Origin: Candidatus Enterosoma merdigallinarum
Lineage (GTDB): Bacteria; Bacillota_I; Bacilli_A; RFN20; CAG-288
NCBI GenBank assembly: GCA_018714385.1
Contig: DVNL01000007.1
Coordinates: 219,657 to 283,656, forward strand
Reading direction: 5' to 3'
DNA: 64,000 nt
Below, piece by piece: positions 8,509 through 16,569 of this stretch (its first letter is position 1; each line of letters starts with the position of its first letter). The notes under the pieces are model-generated. The model had not been told where the DNA came from. It did not search any database and worked only from the letters and a program-made list of their open reading frames with translations. The position numbers and the translations under genes are program-made.

Positions 8509-11500
8509 ATGAAGAAGAAACTGTTGCGCGTCCTCTCCGCCTCCACCTTGGGACTGTTTGCAGTTGGCTTGGCTATGTCCACGGGTGTCTACCAGTTTGC
8601 CATTTCGCCTTATATCCATGATTATTTCAACACGTCTCCGACCAAGGTCGTCGCCAGGGATGATGCCGAGGAGCAGGACACCGAATACTTCAAAGCCGAC
8701 TATGCCGATACGACCGAATTGCACGAAGCGAAGTTCCAGTACATCGAAGACTCCGTTTCGGAGGGGACGGTTCTTCTGAAGAACACCAATTCCGCCCTTC
8801 CTCTTCGTCCAAACAAGGATGGCGGAAAGACAAATGTTACCCTTCTTGGGAACGCAAGCGCGAATCTTGTCTACGGCATGGATGCCGGCGCCGGTCAAAT
8901 CGCCAATGAGAACCAGTACTGCAAGCATTTCGACCAGGCTCTCAAAGACGCGGGATACGATGTCAACCAGACCATGTATGATTTCTATGCCAATTCCGGC
9001 GTCAATCAAAACAATCCAGCCGGTTATTATGGCTTGGAAGGAGACCTCATCATCGGCGAGGTCGATCCGTCCACTTTTACGCCTGAGGTCGAGCAGAGCC
9101 TTCAGGAATACAACGATGCTGCCATCATTGTCATCGCCAGAAACGTCGGCGAAGGATTCGATTTGTGGTCCGGCGAGTCGGCACAGCCTCTCTATCAATC
9201 CGGAAGCGGAACTTCCGGGAGCGGCACGCCACTCTACCAATCGGCTTTGGAACTGACACCCTATGAGCTTGCTTTGATCGAGAAAGCCAAGAGCAAGAAT
9301 TTCGGCAAGATCATCTTGATGCTTAACTCCAATCAGCAGATTGCCCTTCAGGGTCTGGAGAATGACCCGGACATCGATGCCATCCTCCAGGTCGGCGGTC
9401 TCGGATACAACGGAATCGATGGTTTCATCAATGTGCTTTCCGGAGAAGTCGCTCCGAGCGGCAAGCTGATCAATGCCTGGCCGTCCGATTCGCTCTCGGC
9501 TCCGGCCGCCCAGAACATGGGCTCTACCTCTTTTAGCAATTACGAGGAGGTCGAGGACTACTTTGTCGCCAACGAGGCCGGATATATCGCCGGTCCGGAG
9601 AATGCCTTCCGCCAGATTTGGTATACCGCACAGATGGAAAGCATCTACATCGGCTATCGCTATTATGAGACCCGATATGAGGATGTCGTCCTGGGACGAG
9701 GGAATGCCGAGTCCACCGCCGGAGCGTTTGCTTCCACCGGAAGCTGGAACTACGATCAGGAAATGGCTTATACCTTTGGATATGGCCTCTCCTACACGAC
9801 GTTTTCCCAGGAGTTCGTCGGCAATCCGACCTTCGACGATGAAAAGAAGACCTATACCTTTACGGTTCGAGTCACCAACACGGGCACGGAATACTCCGGG
9901 AAGGAAGTCGTCCAGATTTATGCGGCGACCCCTTATACGCAAGAAGACATCGAACACAAGGTCGAGAAGAGCGCCATCCAGCTCGCCGGCTTCGACAAGA
10001 CCGACGTCCTGGCTCCAGGCGAGCATGAGGATTTGGAGATTGAGGTCGATCTCCACGACATTTGCTCCTGGGACAGCGAAAGCAACGGCGGCGAAGGCGG
10101 TTATATTCTCTCGGAAGGAACGCACTACTTCGCACTTGGCAATGGCGCCCATGATGCGCTCAACAATGTCTTGGCCAAGAAGTCGAAAGATGGAATCTCT
10201 GTCAACAAGGCCAAGATGGATGGCGAAGGAAATAGCGATCTTGTCTTTTCCTTCGACCAGAACCAACGTGACGAAGAAACCTATTCCGTTTCTCAGTATA
10301 CCGGAGAAAGACTGACCAACCAGCTTGAGGACGCCGACATCAACTATTGGCTGCCTAGCGACAAGAAGGCGACCTATCTGACGAGACACGATTGGACGAC
10401 TTTCCCCGAAATCATCGAAGGTGAGGACAACGGACGCGCCTCCATCAAGATCGAGGCGACATCTCAAATGCTCCTGGAGATGATCGGACAGACTTCCGTC
10501 AACGGAAAGGATTACAGCGCCGGTTCGTTGGATGAAGAAGCCAAGGATGTCGTTTCCGGAGTCGGCACGGAATATCAGGTCTCTATGATGATGGGCGCCG
10601 ATTACGACGATCCTAACTGGGATCTGATCCTGGATCAGCTCAGCTATGAAGATCTGGCCAACATCGTCGCTGCCGGAAACGGCTTCACTTATGCCTGCGA
10701 GTCGATCGTCTATCCCGGCTCTCGCGACGGAGACGGCCCCATCGGCTGGTATTCCTCCACAATGGAGTACAAGGGCGACAAGTGGTACAACGGGACGACC
10801 GGCTACATTGGAAAGGGCGGCGTGGTGACGGAAGGTTTCCTGCCTTCGAGAATCTATGAAGGAACGCTTGTCTGTGCGGCATCCTTCAACCGCGATCTCG
10901 AGGTGAGACGTGGCAAGCTTCTCGGAAATGAAGGCATCTTCTTGGGAAGAACCGGCATGTGGGGCATTTCCGCCGCCAACATCGGCAGAACGGCCTTCTC
11001 CGGAAGAAACGGCGAATATTACGGCGAAGAGCCGATGATCGGTGCCATCATGGGCGCTGCGGTCTCTTCCGGCTATGCCAGCAAAGGCGGCATCGCTTTC
11101 ACCAAGCACTATGCCTTCAACGATACGGAAACGAATCGTTATGGCGGCTGCGTCTTCATGACAGAGCAGACGGCAAGAGAGATTTCTCTTAGGGCTTTCG
11201 AGGGAATTCTTGCGCCCGAGGAAGGCATCACGAAGTCCATGGGCCTCATGGAGTCCTTCACAAGGCTTGGTTGCACCTGGGTCGGCGAATCCTATCCTCT
11301 CATGACGCAGATCCTGCGAAATGAATGGGGCTTCCAAGGTGCCGCCATCACGGATATGGCCGTCGCCCAGCTGACCTACTATCACGCTCCGGAAGCCGTC
11401 AAGGCCGGAACGGATTACTTCGATACGACCGATGCGACGCTCTATGGCGGATTCTTCACGAAGGACAAACTCGAGGAAGATCCGGTTCTTCATGCGGCAC

Positions 11501-11712
11501 TCAAGCAAGCGGCTCATAGAATCCTGTACATCTATGTCAATTCCTTGACGATGAACGGAACGCCTCTCAGCGCGGATCTAGTCCACGTCCTCGCTCCGTG
11601 GGAAATCGCCATCATCTGTATCGACGTCGTCCTCGGCGTCATCGCCCTTGGCACCCTTGTCCTCTATGTCGTCGTGGAGTTCCGTCGCCCCAAGAATGAG
11701 GAGGGAAAGTAA
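8509..11712 (+). CDS. Membrane-anchored GH3 glycosidase with permuted domain order
   Basis: 1067 residues. A transmembrane helix at about 8-32 is followed by an extracytoplasmic linker. Next is the GH3 C-terminal (alpha/beta sandwich) domain, beginning near EGTVLLKNTNSALPL (about residue 85), then a fibronectin-III-like domain (VRVTNTGTEYSGKEVVQIY). The catalytic (beta/alpha)8 domain follows (from about residue 670) with DGDGPIGW, the KH-x-N pair in FTKHYAFNDTETNR, and the nucleophile D949 in AAITDMAV. A second transmembrane helix at about 1025-1050 ends in a basic tail. The order sandwich-then-barrel is reversed relative to most GH3 enzymes, as known for Ruminococcus albus and Butyrivibrio beta-glucosidases. 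Probable exo-beta-glycosidase; the sugar cannot be told. Confidence 0.88.
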   Translation: MKKKLLRVLSASTLGLFAVGLAMSTGVYQFAISPYIHDYFNTSPTKVVARDDAEEQDTEYFKADYADTTELHEAKFQYIEDSVSEGTVLLKNTNSALPLRPNKDGGKTNVTLLGNASANLVYGMDAGAGQIANENQYCKHFDQALKDAGYDVNQTMYDFYANSGVNQNNPAGYYGLEGDLIIGEVDPSTFTPEVEQSLQEYNDAAIIVIARNVGEGFDLWSGESAQPLYQSGSGTSGSGTPLYQSALELTPYELALIEKAKSKNFGKIILMLNSNQQIALQGLENDPDIDAILQVGGLGYNGIDGFINVLSGEVAPSGKLINAWPSDSLSAPAAQNMGSTSFSNYEEVEDYFVANEAGYIAGPENAFRQIWYTAQMESIYIGYRYYETRYEDVVLGRGNAESTAGAFASTGSWNYDQEMAYTFGYGLSYTTFSQEFVGNPTFDDEKKTYTFTVRVTNTGTEYSGKEVVQIYAATPYTQEDIEHKVEKSAIQLAGFDKTDVLAPGEHEDLEIEVDLHDICSWDSESNGGEGGYILSEGTHYFALGNGAHDALNNVLAKKSKDGISVNKAKMDGEGNSDLVFSFDQNQRDEETYSVSQYTGERLTNQLEDADINYWLPSDKKATYLTRHDWTTFPEIIEGEDNGRASIKIEATSQMLLEMIGQTSVNGKDYSAGSLDEEAKDVVSGVGTEYQVSMMMGADYDDPNWDLILDQLSYEDLANIVAAGNGFTYACESIVYPGSRDGDGPIGWYSSTMEYKGDKWYNGTTGYIGKGGVVTEGFLPSRIYEGTLVCAASFNRDLEVRRGKLLGNEGIFLGRTGMWGISAANIGRTAFSGRNGEYYGEEPMIGAIMGAAVSSGYASKGGIAFTKHYAFNDTETNRYGGCVFMTEQTAREISLRAFEGILAPEEGITKSMGLMESFTRLGCTWVGESYPLMTQILRNEWGFQGAAITDMAVAQLTYYHAPEAVKAGTDYFDTTDATLYGGFFTKDKLEEDPVLHAALKQAAHRILYIYVNSLTMNGTPLSADLVHVLAPWEIAIICIDVVLGVIALGTLVLYVVVEFRRPKNEEGK

Positions 11713-11713
11713 A

Positions 11714-12106
11714 ATGGTCGCTAAGCTTCTTGCCAATTTCAAGAAAGATATTCTTGGAAATATCCTGGCCTTGGTCACGGCTCTCGTCACCCTTCTTGCC
11801 ACGTGTTTCTATGGTCCGGCAATCCTCAAGAACTACTTCGCCCTCGTCGTCGTCTTCTCGGTTCTCGCCATCATTCTCTGCATCGTCGGAACAGTCGTCG
11901 ACATGAAGGGAGTCGACTTGGTGATCGACGTGTTCCTCATCGGGTTCTCCTTCGGAAGCTTCCTCATCGGCAGACTGGAGTCTCTCAACCTCATGCAGGT
12001 CAATCTCTCGGACATCAACATTTACTTCTACATCGATATCGTCCTGTATATCGCCGCTCTTGCCCTGTCAATCATCACGGCAGTCGTCAAGAAGGAAAAC
12101 AAGTAG
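11714..12106 (+). CDS. Four-helix small membrane protein of unknown function
   Basis: 130 residues from the ATG at 11714, which sits behind GAGGAGGGAAAG. It begins one base past the GH3 stop, so the two are co-transcribed. There are four hydrophobic segments (about 14-33, 38-60, 66-88 and 105-125) and a lysine-rich C-terminus (VVKKENK). I recognise no family. Its tight coupling to the GH3 enzyme suggests a partner or assembly role (inference). A strong terminator follows. Confidence 0.8.
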   Translation: MVAKLLANFKKDILGNILALVTALVTLLATCFYGPAILKNYFALVVVFSVLAIILCIVGTVVDMKGVDLVIDVFLIGFSFGSFLIGRLESLNLMQVNLSDINIYFYIDIVLYIAALALSIITAVVKKENK

Positions 12107-12118
12107 TCAGGAAACAAG

Positions 12119-12148
12119 CGGCCGGCAGTCGATTGCCGGCCGTTTTTT
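12119..12148 (+). terminator. Rho-independent terminator of the GH3 operon
   Basis: Arms CGGCCGGCA (12119-12127) and TGCCGGCCG (12134-12142), a 6-nt loop, then six T. Confidence 0.93.
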
Positions 12149-12237
12149 GTGTCTAGGCTCGAGATCGTGCCCCTTCCCTTCCTACGTTTCGTCACTGCGA
12201 ATGCTATAGTAATAATAGGAAGAAAGGAGAAATCGCT

Positions 12238-13224
12238 ATGTGCACGGCAATACGTTTGAAGAATGCTGACGTCTACTTCGGAAGGAATCTCGACCTGGAC
12301 AAGGCCTTTGGCCAGAAGGTCGTGTTCGTGCCGAGAGACTATGCTTTTCGCTTTCGGGACGGGACATCAAGCCAGAGGCATCCTGTCATAATGGGAATGG
12401 CCACTGTTGTCGATGGCTACCCGCTCTTTGCGGATGCCATGAACGAGAATGGGCTTGCCATTGCCGGGTTAAACTTCCCTGGCAATGCCCATTACTTCCA
12501 GAGACAGGACGGAAAGAAGAACGTGTCGCCGTTTGAACTCGTCCCCTATGTTCTTTCCGCTTTCTCAAGCGTTGACGATTTTCTTGACAAGGCAGGCACT
12601 CTTTCCCTGTGGAATCAGCCTTTTTCGGACCATCTTCCTTTGGCTCCGCTCCATTGGATCGTCGCCGACCGCAAAAAAGCAATCGTCCTGGAATCGATGG
12701 CGGATGGCCTTCATGTCTATGAGAATCCTTTCGATGTCTTGACGAACAATCCTCCTTTTCCCTTCCACCGGGACAATCTGACGCGTTATCGAAACCTGTC
12801 ATCCCGGCAAGGGGAAAACGGCTTTGCTTCAGATTTGTCTCTCGAACCGTTTGCGGCAGGATTCGGAACAAGTTTTCTGCCAGGCGGTCTTGACAGTGTT
12901 TCGCGCTTTGTCCGCGCCTGTTACGCCGTCAAGAATGTCGCTTTCAAAGAAAAAGAAGAGAAAACAACCGTCATGACGTTTTTCCGTGTCTTGTCTTCCG
13001 TGTCCTTCCTCCCTGGGTTAGTCATCAATTCGGACGGCAGTCTTGAAAAGACGCTTTATTCTTCATGCATGAATTTGGACAAAGGAATTTACTACTATAG
13101 GACAGAAGATTTCGATACCATTCAATCCGTAAAAATGGACAACTTTAAAAAGGATGGAAACGAGATTTCTGCCATGCCTTTGGATGGCGAGGAAATCATC
13201 GTGGATAGGTCTTGCGTTGCCTAA
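12238..13224 (+). CDS. Choloylglycine-hydrolase family enzyme (probable bile salt hydrolase)
   Basis: 328 residues, the usual length for the Ntn-hydrolase CBAH family. Removal of Met exposes the nucleophile Cys2 (MCTAI). Other active-site positions are visible: R16 and D19 (GRNLDLD), N79 (GLNFPG), N170/N171 (LTNNP) and R226 (SRFVRACY). These match C2, R18, D21, N82, N175 and R228 of known bile salt hydrolases. The enzyme would cleave conjugated bile acids in the cytosol, but penicillin V acylase or N-acyl-homoserine lactone activity cannot be excluded from motifs alone. It is monocistronic, with ribosome site AGAAAGGAG and a TATAGT-like -10. Confidence 0.85.
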   Translation: MCTAIRLKNADVYFGRNLDLDKAFGQKVVFVPRDYAFRFRDGTSSQRHPVIMGMATVVDGYPLFADAMNENGLAIAGLNFPGNAHYFQRQDGKKNVSPFELVPYVLSAFSSVDDFLDKAGTLSLWNQPFSDHLPLAPLHWIVADRKKAIVLESMADGLHVYENPFDVLTNNPPFPFHRDNLTRYRNLSSRQGENGFASDLSLEPFAAGFGTSFLPGGLDSVSRFVRACYAVKNVAFKEKEEKTTVMTFFRVLSSVSFLPGLVINSDGSLEKTLYSSCMNLDKGIYYYRTEDFDTIQSVKMDNFKKDGNEISAMPLDGEEIIVDRSCVA

Positions 13225-13235
13225 GTGCGGAAGGA

Positions 13236-13604
13236 TCAGTAATTTGTTTCATAGGGATAAGGAAGCAAGTCTTTGGCCTTTACTTTGAAGAAGCCTTCCT
13301 TTCCCTTCAGGATGACAAAGCAATCCGGCGCATAGTCGCTTAGGATCTGTCGACAGTTTCCACATGGGAAAAGAATGTTTTCGCCACTCTCGCCTTCCAC
13401 CGCGACGATGCATTCAAAGTCCTTTTCTCCGTTTGTCATGGCAGTGCCCAAGGCGACTTGTTCGGCACAGGCACCATGGATGGAATAGACATTGATTCCC
13501 CTGTAGATTCTCCCCTGTTTCGTTCTTAGGGCGGCTCCCACGGTATGAAGGAAGCCGATGCCGTCATATTTCCCTTTTATTGCATCTTGCGCAGCTTGGA
13601 TCAA
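13236..13604 (-). CDS. cdd: Cytidine deaminase (start uncertain)
   Basis: 122 residues as drawn from the TTG at 13604. The zinc/proton-shuttle motifs are CAEQVALGTAM (H-A-E replaced by C-A-E, as in tetrameric Cdd) and PCGNCRQIL. It deaminates cytidine and deoxycytidine for pyrimidine salvage. In-frame sequence continues upstream (YGKLTAQDFEL), homologous-looking Cdd N-terminus, to a possible CTG at 13625. The best ribosome site (GGAGGGG) instead precedes an ATG at 13633 that is out of frame and stops after four codons; one extra A in the AAAA run would give MEKLTAQDFEL. So the true start is a CTG/TTG, or the gene needs a frameshift, or the assembly lacks one base. Confidence 0.85.
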   Translation of the reverse strand: MIQAAQDAIKGKYDGIGFLHTVGAALRTKQGRIYRGINVYSIHGACAEQVALGTAMTNGEKDFECIVAVEGESGENILFPCGNCRQILSDYAPDCFVILKGKEGFFKVKAKDLLPYPYETNY

Positions 13605-13771
13605 TTCAAAGTCCTGGGCCGTCAGTTTTCCATATCGCCCCTCCGTTATTTACCTTTATATTAAAGACATTCATACAGAAGAGAAAACGTTTCGTCATTT
13701 TAGTGTTTTGAGACCTATCAGGCAAAGTTTCAGGTTTATCGGAATGCTCATTTCAATGCCAAACCCGCCTG

Positions 13772-13850
13772 CCGTTTCCGGAAGCGCCCGTTCCATCGGA
13801 AGAAACAAAAAAAGTCTGCATACCCTTGCGGATATCAGACATTGGATGGC
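13772..13850 (-). repeat. Dispersed repeat copy 1, containing a tRNA-type terminator
   Basis: About 79 bp nearly identical to 16339-16416, in the same orientation. On the minus strand it contains the terminator hairpin GTCTG...CAGAC (13836-13840 with 13814-13818) with GCAA loop and seven T, then a palindrome CGTTTCCGGAAGCG (13773-13786, plus strand). No tRNA adjoins this copy. It lies between cdd and the next gene and could end transcription of the latter. The remainder of the 326-bp gap 13605-13930 shows nothing else recognisable. Confidence 0.88.
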
Positions 13851-13930
13851 GTTGTCCTTTTTCTAGTTGTAAAAGATTGCTGATTTTGGAGAACAGGCTT
13901 TTAGATTACTTCAATGTTTGTGATGTAGGT

Positions 13931-14989
13931 TTATTGGCCTAGATTATCGGGTTCCGGAAGATAATAGCATGGTTCAATTATTTTTCCATCCATCGAGAAT
14001 CTTATAAGAAAGAAATCACCTTTAATAAGTATATAACGGAATTTTCTTTCATATTGCCGCTGAGCAATGAAATTTTGGACTTTTTGGAACACAGGCCTGT
14101 ACTTTTCTTCCGTGGGGTTTAGATCTTGCCCATATTCGTAGACAAACAAATCAATCGTTTTTATTTCTTGCCTGTATGAGCCTTTGGGATCATTCAGCTT
14201 CTCTATTTTTTTGTTTATGGCATTTATCAAGGCTTCTTGTGGATTGCAACCGATAAAAACAAAACAAACGGTATCGCCATTTTTCGATATCGAAACCTTC
14301 TTTCGAGCCTTTCTTGATAGGCAAAGGTATCCTCCTAATTTAAGCCAACCGGGTATTTTCTCTCCAAAATAATTCATTGCGAACCTGCTCAATTCTTCTT
14401 CGATTGCAATGTCGCGGTCGGAAAAACGGGGAGTAAGGCCACGCGTGACCTCCACTCCGAGAGAGGATTGGTAATCAACCAGATCAGGCGAGCTGTTATA
14501 GGGTCGATTTTTCTGCAAATTCCCATACTCGCCATTCAATCTATCTGTCAAGAGCTCTTGGGCCTGTTTTTCCAAATCCTTGGAAGATTTATATTCTGTC
14601 AACAGGTTCTCTGTAAGAAAAGCAAACAGTTTGTAACTTAACTGTGTGCAGAAAGAAATCAGTTTTGAGTCACTATAGTCATTATTTTGAACCCATATCA
14701 AAAATTCATTTTTTGAAACCAAGTTGTTTTTGTTGCCAAAGCATCTGGAAAAAATATTTTTTATTTGCCTGTTTTTTATGCCAAGAAAACTTGTTTTTAG
14801 GAAACTATTAAAATCATTCTCTTTTTTCCTGGTGAAGAAGAAAATGAATTTTAATATTTCCAAAAACAAGACTTTTGCCATGTGACAGTAGATTGGATTT
14901 TCTTCTCCATGAAGCTCTTCATATGATTGAACACAATTAAGCAAAGAAGCCAGAAAATTATATTTCAGAATCGTCGTTTCAGTCATCAT
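13931..14989 (-). CDS. Unknown protein with a PD-(D/E)XK-like nuclease signature
   Basis: 352 residues, much richer in Lys, Asn, Phe and Ile and in A/T-ending codons than neighbours, suggesting transfer. The N-terminal 140 residues are predicted helical. A segment with P168-D169, ten residues, then E180-V181-T182 (SPDLVDYQSSLGVEVTR) resembles the P-D...E-x-K/T core of restriction-endonuclease-fold nucleases. The C-terminal third has alternating strands (FRYILIKGDFFLIRF). I recognise no named family; the nuclease call is inference from one motif. The ATG at 14989 follows AGGAGG by 11 nt. It lies in the repeat-bracketed island beside another unknown gene. Confidence 0.7.
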   Translation of the reverse strand: MMTETTILKYNFLASLLNCVQSYEELHGEENPIYCHMAKVLFLEILKFIFFFTRKKENDFNSFLKTSFLGIKNRQIKNIFSRCFGNKNNLVSKNEFLIWVQNNDYSDSKLISFCTQLSYKLFAFLTENLLTEYKSSKDLEKQAQELLTDRLNGEYGNLQKNRPYNSSPDLVDYQSSLGVEVTRGLTPRFSDRDIAIEEELSRFAMNYFGEKIPGWLKLGGYLCLSRKARKKVSISKNGDTVCFVFIGCNPQEALINAINKKIEKLNDPKGSYRQEIKTIDLFVYEYGQDLNPTEEKYRPVFQKVQNFIAQRQYERKFRYILIKGDFFLIRFSMDGKIIEPCYYLPEPDNLGQ

Positions 14990-15257
14990 GCTAGAATGAC
15001 CCTCCTTTCAAGTCATGAAAGGCATATTTAAATTAGTTTATCATTTTCCGACTTGATAGATTGTTCCTGTTTAAACATATAGGTGGTGTTCTAATTCCGT
15101 ACAATTTGTCAATCAATTCTTTGGCGAGAAGCAAATACCTGTTTTTGGATTTCTTTGTATTGCAAAAAGAGATGCCTCACTTGTGTTCTCGAGAATTGCT
15201 GGAATATCCATTTTCATGTAGGCAGAAAAGGATTAGCCAGTATAAAATGGACCAGTT

Positions 15258-16172
15258 TTATCTCTTCTTGTATTTTCTTGGATATTCTTCGTCAAGCCAT
15301 AGTTCGTAAAGGGCCATCAGGGTCTCGTAGTACATGTCTTCGAATGTCTCAGGAAGGGCATCACCCCGATCGATAATGCCATGTATTTGTATACCGTCCA
15401 TGTATCCTCCATGTCGAGTCCTTTCTACATATGTTGCTAGTTTTCTAACGGAGACCATCATCCAAAAGCAAATCTCTTCTTGGTCACAATTAGGAAAGTT
15501 TTTTGCCTCCTTGAGATAATCCAATGGTTTTGGCACGTCTTCCTTTTTGAAACCTTTCTCATTTTTTCCAAGGACAAAAGCTTGATAGTAGGATTCCATA
15601 TATTGCGAAAAGGAAATCTTTCTTGTGCCCTTCAATGTCTTTAAGTGCTTCGGCTGCCACCCGAGAGAATCATTGAATAAATCCTCCAATTCATTATATT
15701 TTGACGTCAAAGCTTCCGAATGATCGTCGAAAGCTCTCCGGAAATATTTTTCCCCTTCGTATAGAAAAGTATCGCCGAAGCCGTAATGTTTTGCAAAGTC
15801 CTTAATTTCTTTTAACCCAGCATCAACCCAAGTGCTTTCTTTTATGAGTGAATAATCATATTTTGCTTGTCTAAGGACCTCTTTTTGAACGTCATCGGGA
15901 AGCGCATCGAAATCGTTGTAAATACTCCTTATGTGCTTGTGATGACGATTCACTCCACTGGCAATGACACAATAGGGTAGAAACATTATTTCCTCATCCC
16001 CATGGTCTATGATGAACTTTCTTGCCATGTATTCAACATCGAGTCTATTTCTTTTGATATCCATTCTTTCGCCCATATAAAAAATAGCAAAAGATATGAC
16101 CCCAGAAGAGACCAAGGAAAGGATGCTTATCACTAATGTCGCTATATCATATGCACGCATAACAGCTGACAT
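15258..16172 (-). CDS. Unknown protein with one N-terminal membrane anchor
   Basis: 304 residues. A single transmembrane helix (about residues 9-32) is followed by a mostly alpha-helical, charged soluble domain of about 270 residues with no motif I recognise. A repeated aromatic/acidic flavour is seen near the end (TFEDMYYETLMALYELWLDEEY). The start at 16172 has GAGG only one base upstream; the in-frame ATG at 16160 has better spacing and may be used. A TTAAAAT hexamer lies just upstream. Base composition is AT-rich, like the preceding gene. The 268-bp gap 14990-15257 downstream holds the upstream signals of the 14989 gene and no other gene I can support. Confidence 0.7.
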   Translation of the reverse strand: MSAVMRAYDIATLVISILSLVSSGVISFAIFYMGERMDIKRNRLDVEYMARKFIIDHGDEEIMFLPYCVIASGVNRHHKHIRSIYNDFDALPDDVQKEVLRQAKYDYSLIKESTWVDAGLKEIKDFAKHYGFGDTFLYEGEKYFRRAFDDHSEALTSKYNELEDLFNDSLGWQPKHLKTLKGTRKISFSQYMESYYQAFVLGKNEKGFKKEDVPKPLDYLKEAKNFPNCDQEEICFWMMVSVRKLATYVERTRHGGYMDGIQIHGIIDRGDALPETFEDMYYETLMALYELWLDEEYPRKYKKR

Positions 16173-16338
16173 ACCTCACAATTAGCGTAATTTTAACACG
16201 AGATTTTTAATGCAGCAAAAGGCTTTTTATTCAAAAAAATTATTTTTTCATTGCCCCACTGCTTGCCGTTTCCCTAGTAGACAAATCGTTTCCCCAGTTG
16301 CCGAAATCGACGCTTTTGATACATCCAGGCAAACGGCA

Positions 16339-16416
16339 CCATTTCCGGAAGTGCCCATTCCATCGGAAGAAACAAAAAAGTCTGCATACCCTTGCGGATA
16401 TCAGACAATTGATGGT
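16339..16416 (-). repeat. Dispersed repeat copy 2, immediately downstream of tRNA-Leu
   Basis: About 78 bp matching copy 1 with roughly six differences and one indel. It starts 4 bp after the tRNA-Leu CCA. It holds the tRNA terminator and the palindrome CATTTCCGGAAGTG (16340-16353). Compared with copy 1, the second base pair of the palindrome changes from G-C to A-T on both arms, a covariation. Confidence 0.88.
16374..16406 (-). terminator. Terminator of tRNA-Leu
   Basis: On the minus strand GTCTG (16402-16406) pairs with CAGAC (16380-16384), with inner pairs TATCC/GGGTA, a GCAA loop and a six-T run. The same basal stem recurs after tRNA-Ala at 63048-63092. Confidence 0.88.
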
Positions 16417-16420
16417 GATA

Positions 16421-16507
16421 TGGTGCCCGAAGCCGGACTCGAACCGGCACGATATCACTACCATTGGATTTTGAGTCCAACGCGGCTACCAATTACGCCA
16501 TTCGGGC
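16421..16507 (-). tRNA. tRNA-Leu(CAA)
   Basis: 87 nt with encoded CCA. Acceptor arms GCCCGAA/TTCGGGC pair fully. The anticodon arm is TTGGA-CTCAAAA-TCCAA, giving anticodon CAA. A long variable arm follows, as in class II tRNAs, then the T arm GCCGG-TTCGAGT-CCGGC. Confidence 0.97.
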
Positions 16508-16557
16508 AGGGACAAGCGAAAGATAGTTTAGCATTTTCGCGGCGGATATTCAAATGG

Positions 16558-16563
16558 TAGAAT
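16558..16563 (+). promoter_or_regulatory. Extended -10 of a probable leaderless promoter for ogt
   Basis: TGG-TAGAAT, with the ATG of ogt only 6 nt further on. No ribosome site fits in between. Confidence 0.5.
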
Positions 16564-16569
16564 GAATCC

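Noticed and set aside
8443..11517. A 1024-codon open frame antisense to the GH3 gene
   Set aside because: It mirrors the GH3 coding frame and arises because TTA, CTA and TCA codons are rare here. Its product has no recognisable domain and no ribosome site.
13850..16410. Calling the island a functional integrative element
   Set aside because: No integrase, excisionase or transposase is visible between the repeats, so at most a remnant or a simple repeat-bracketed insertion can be claimed.
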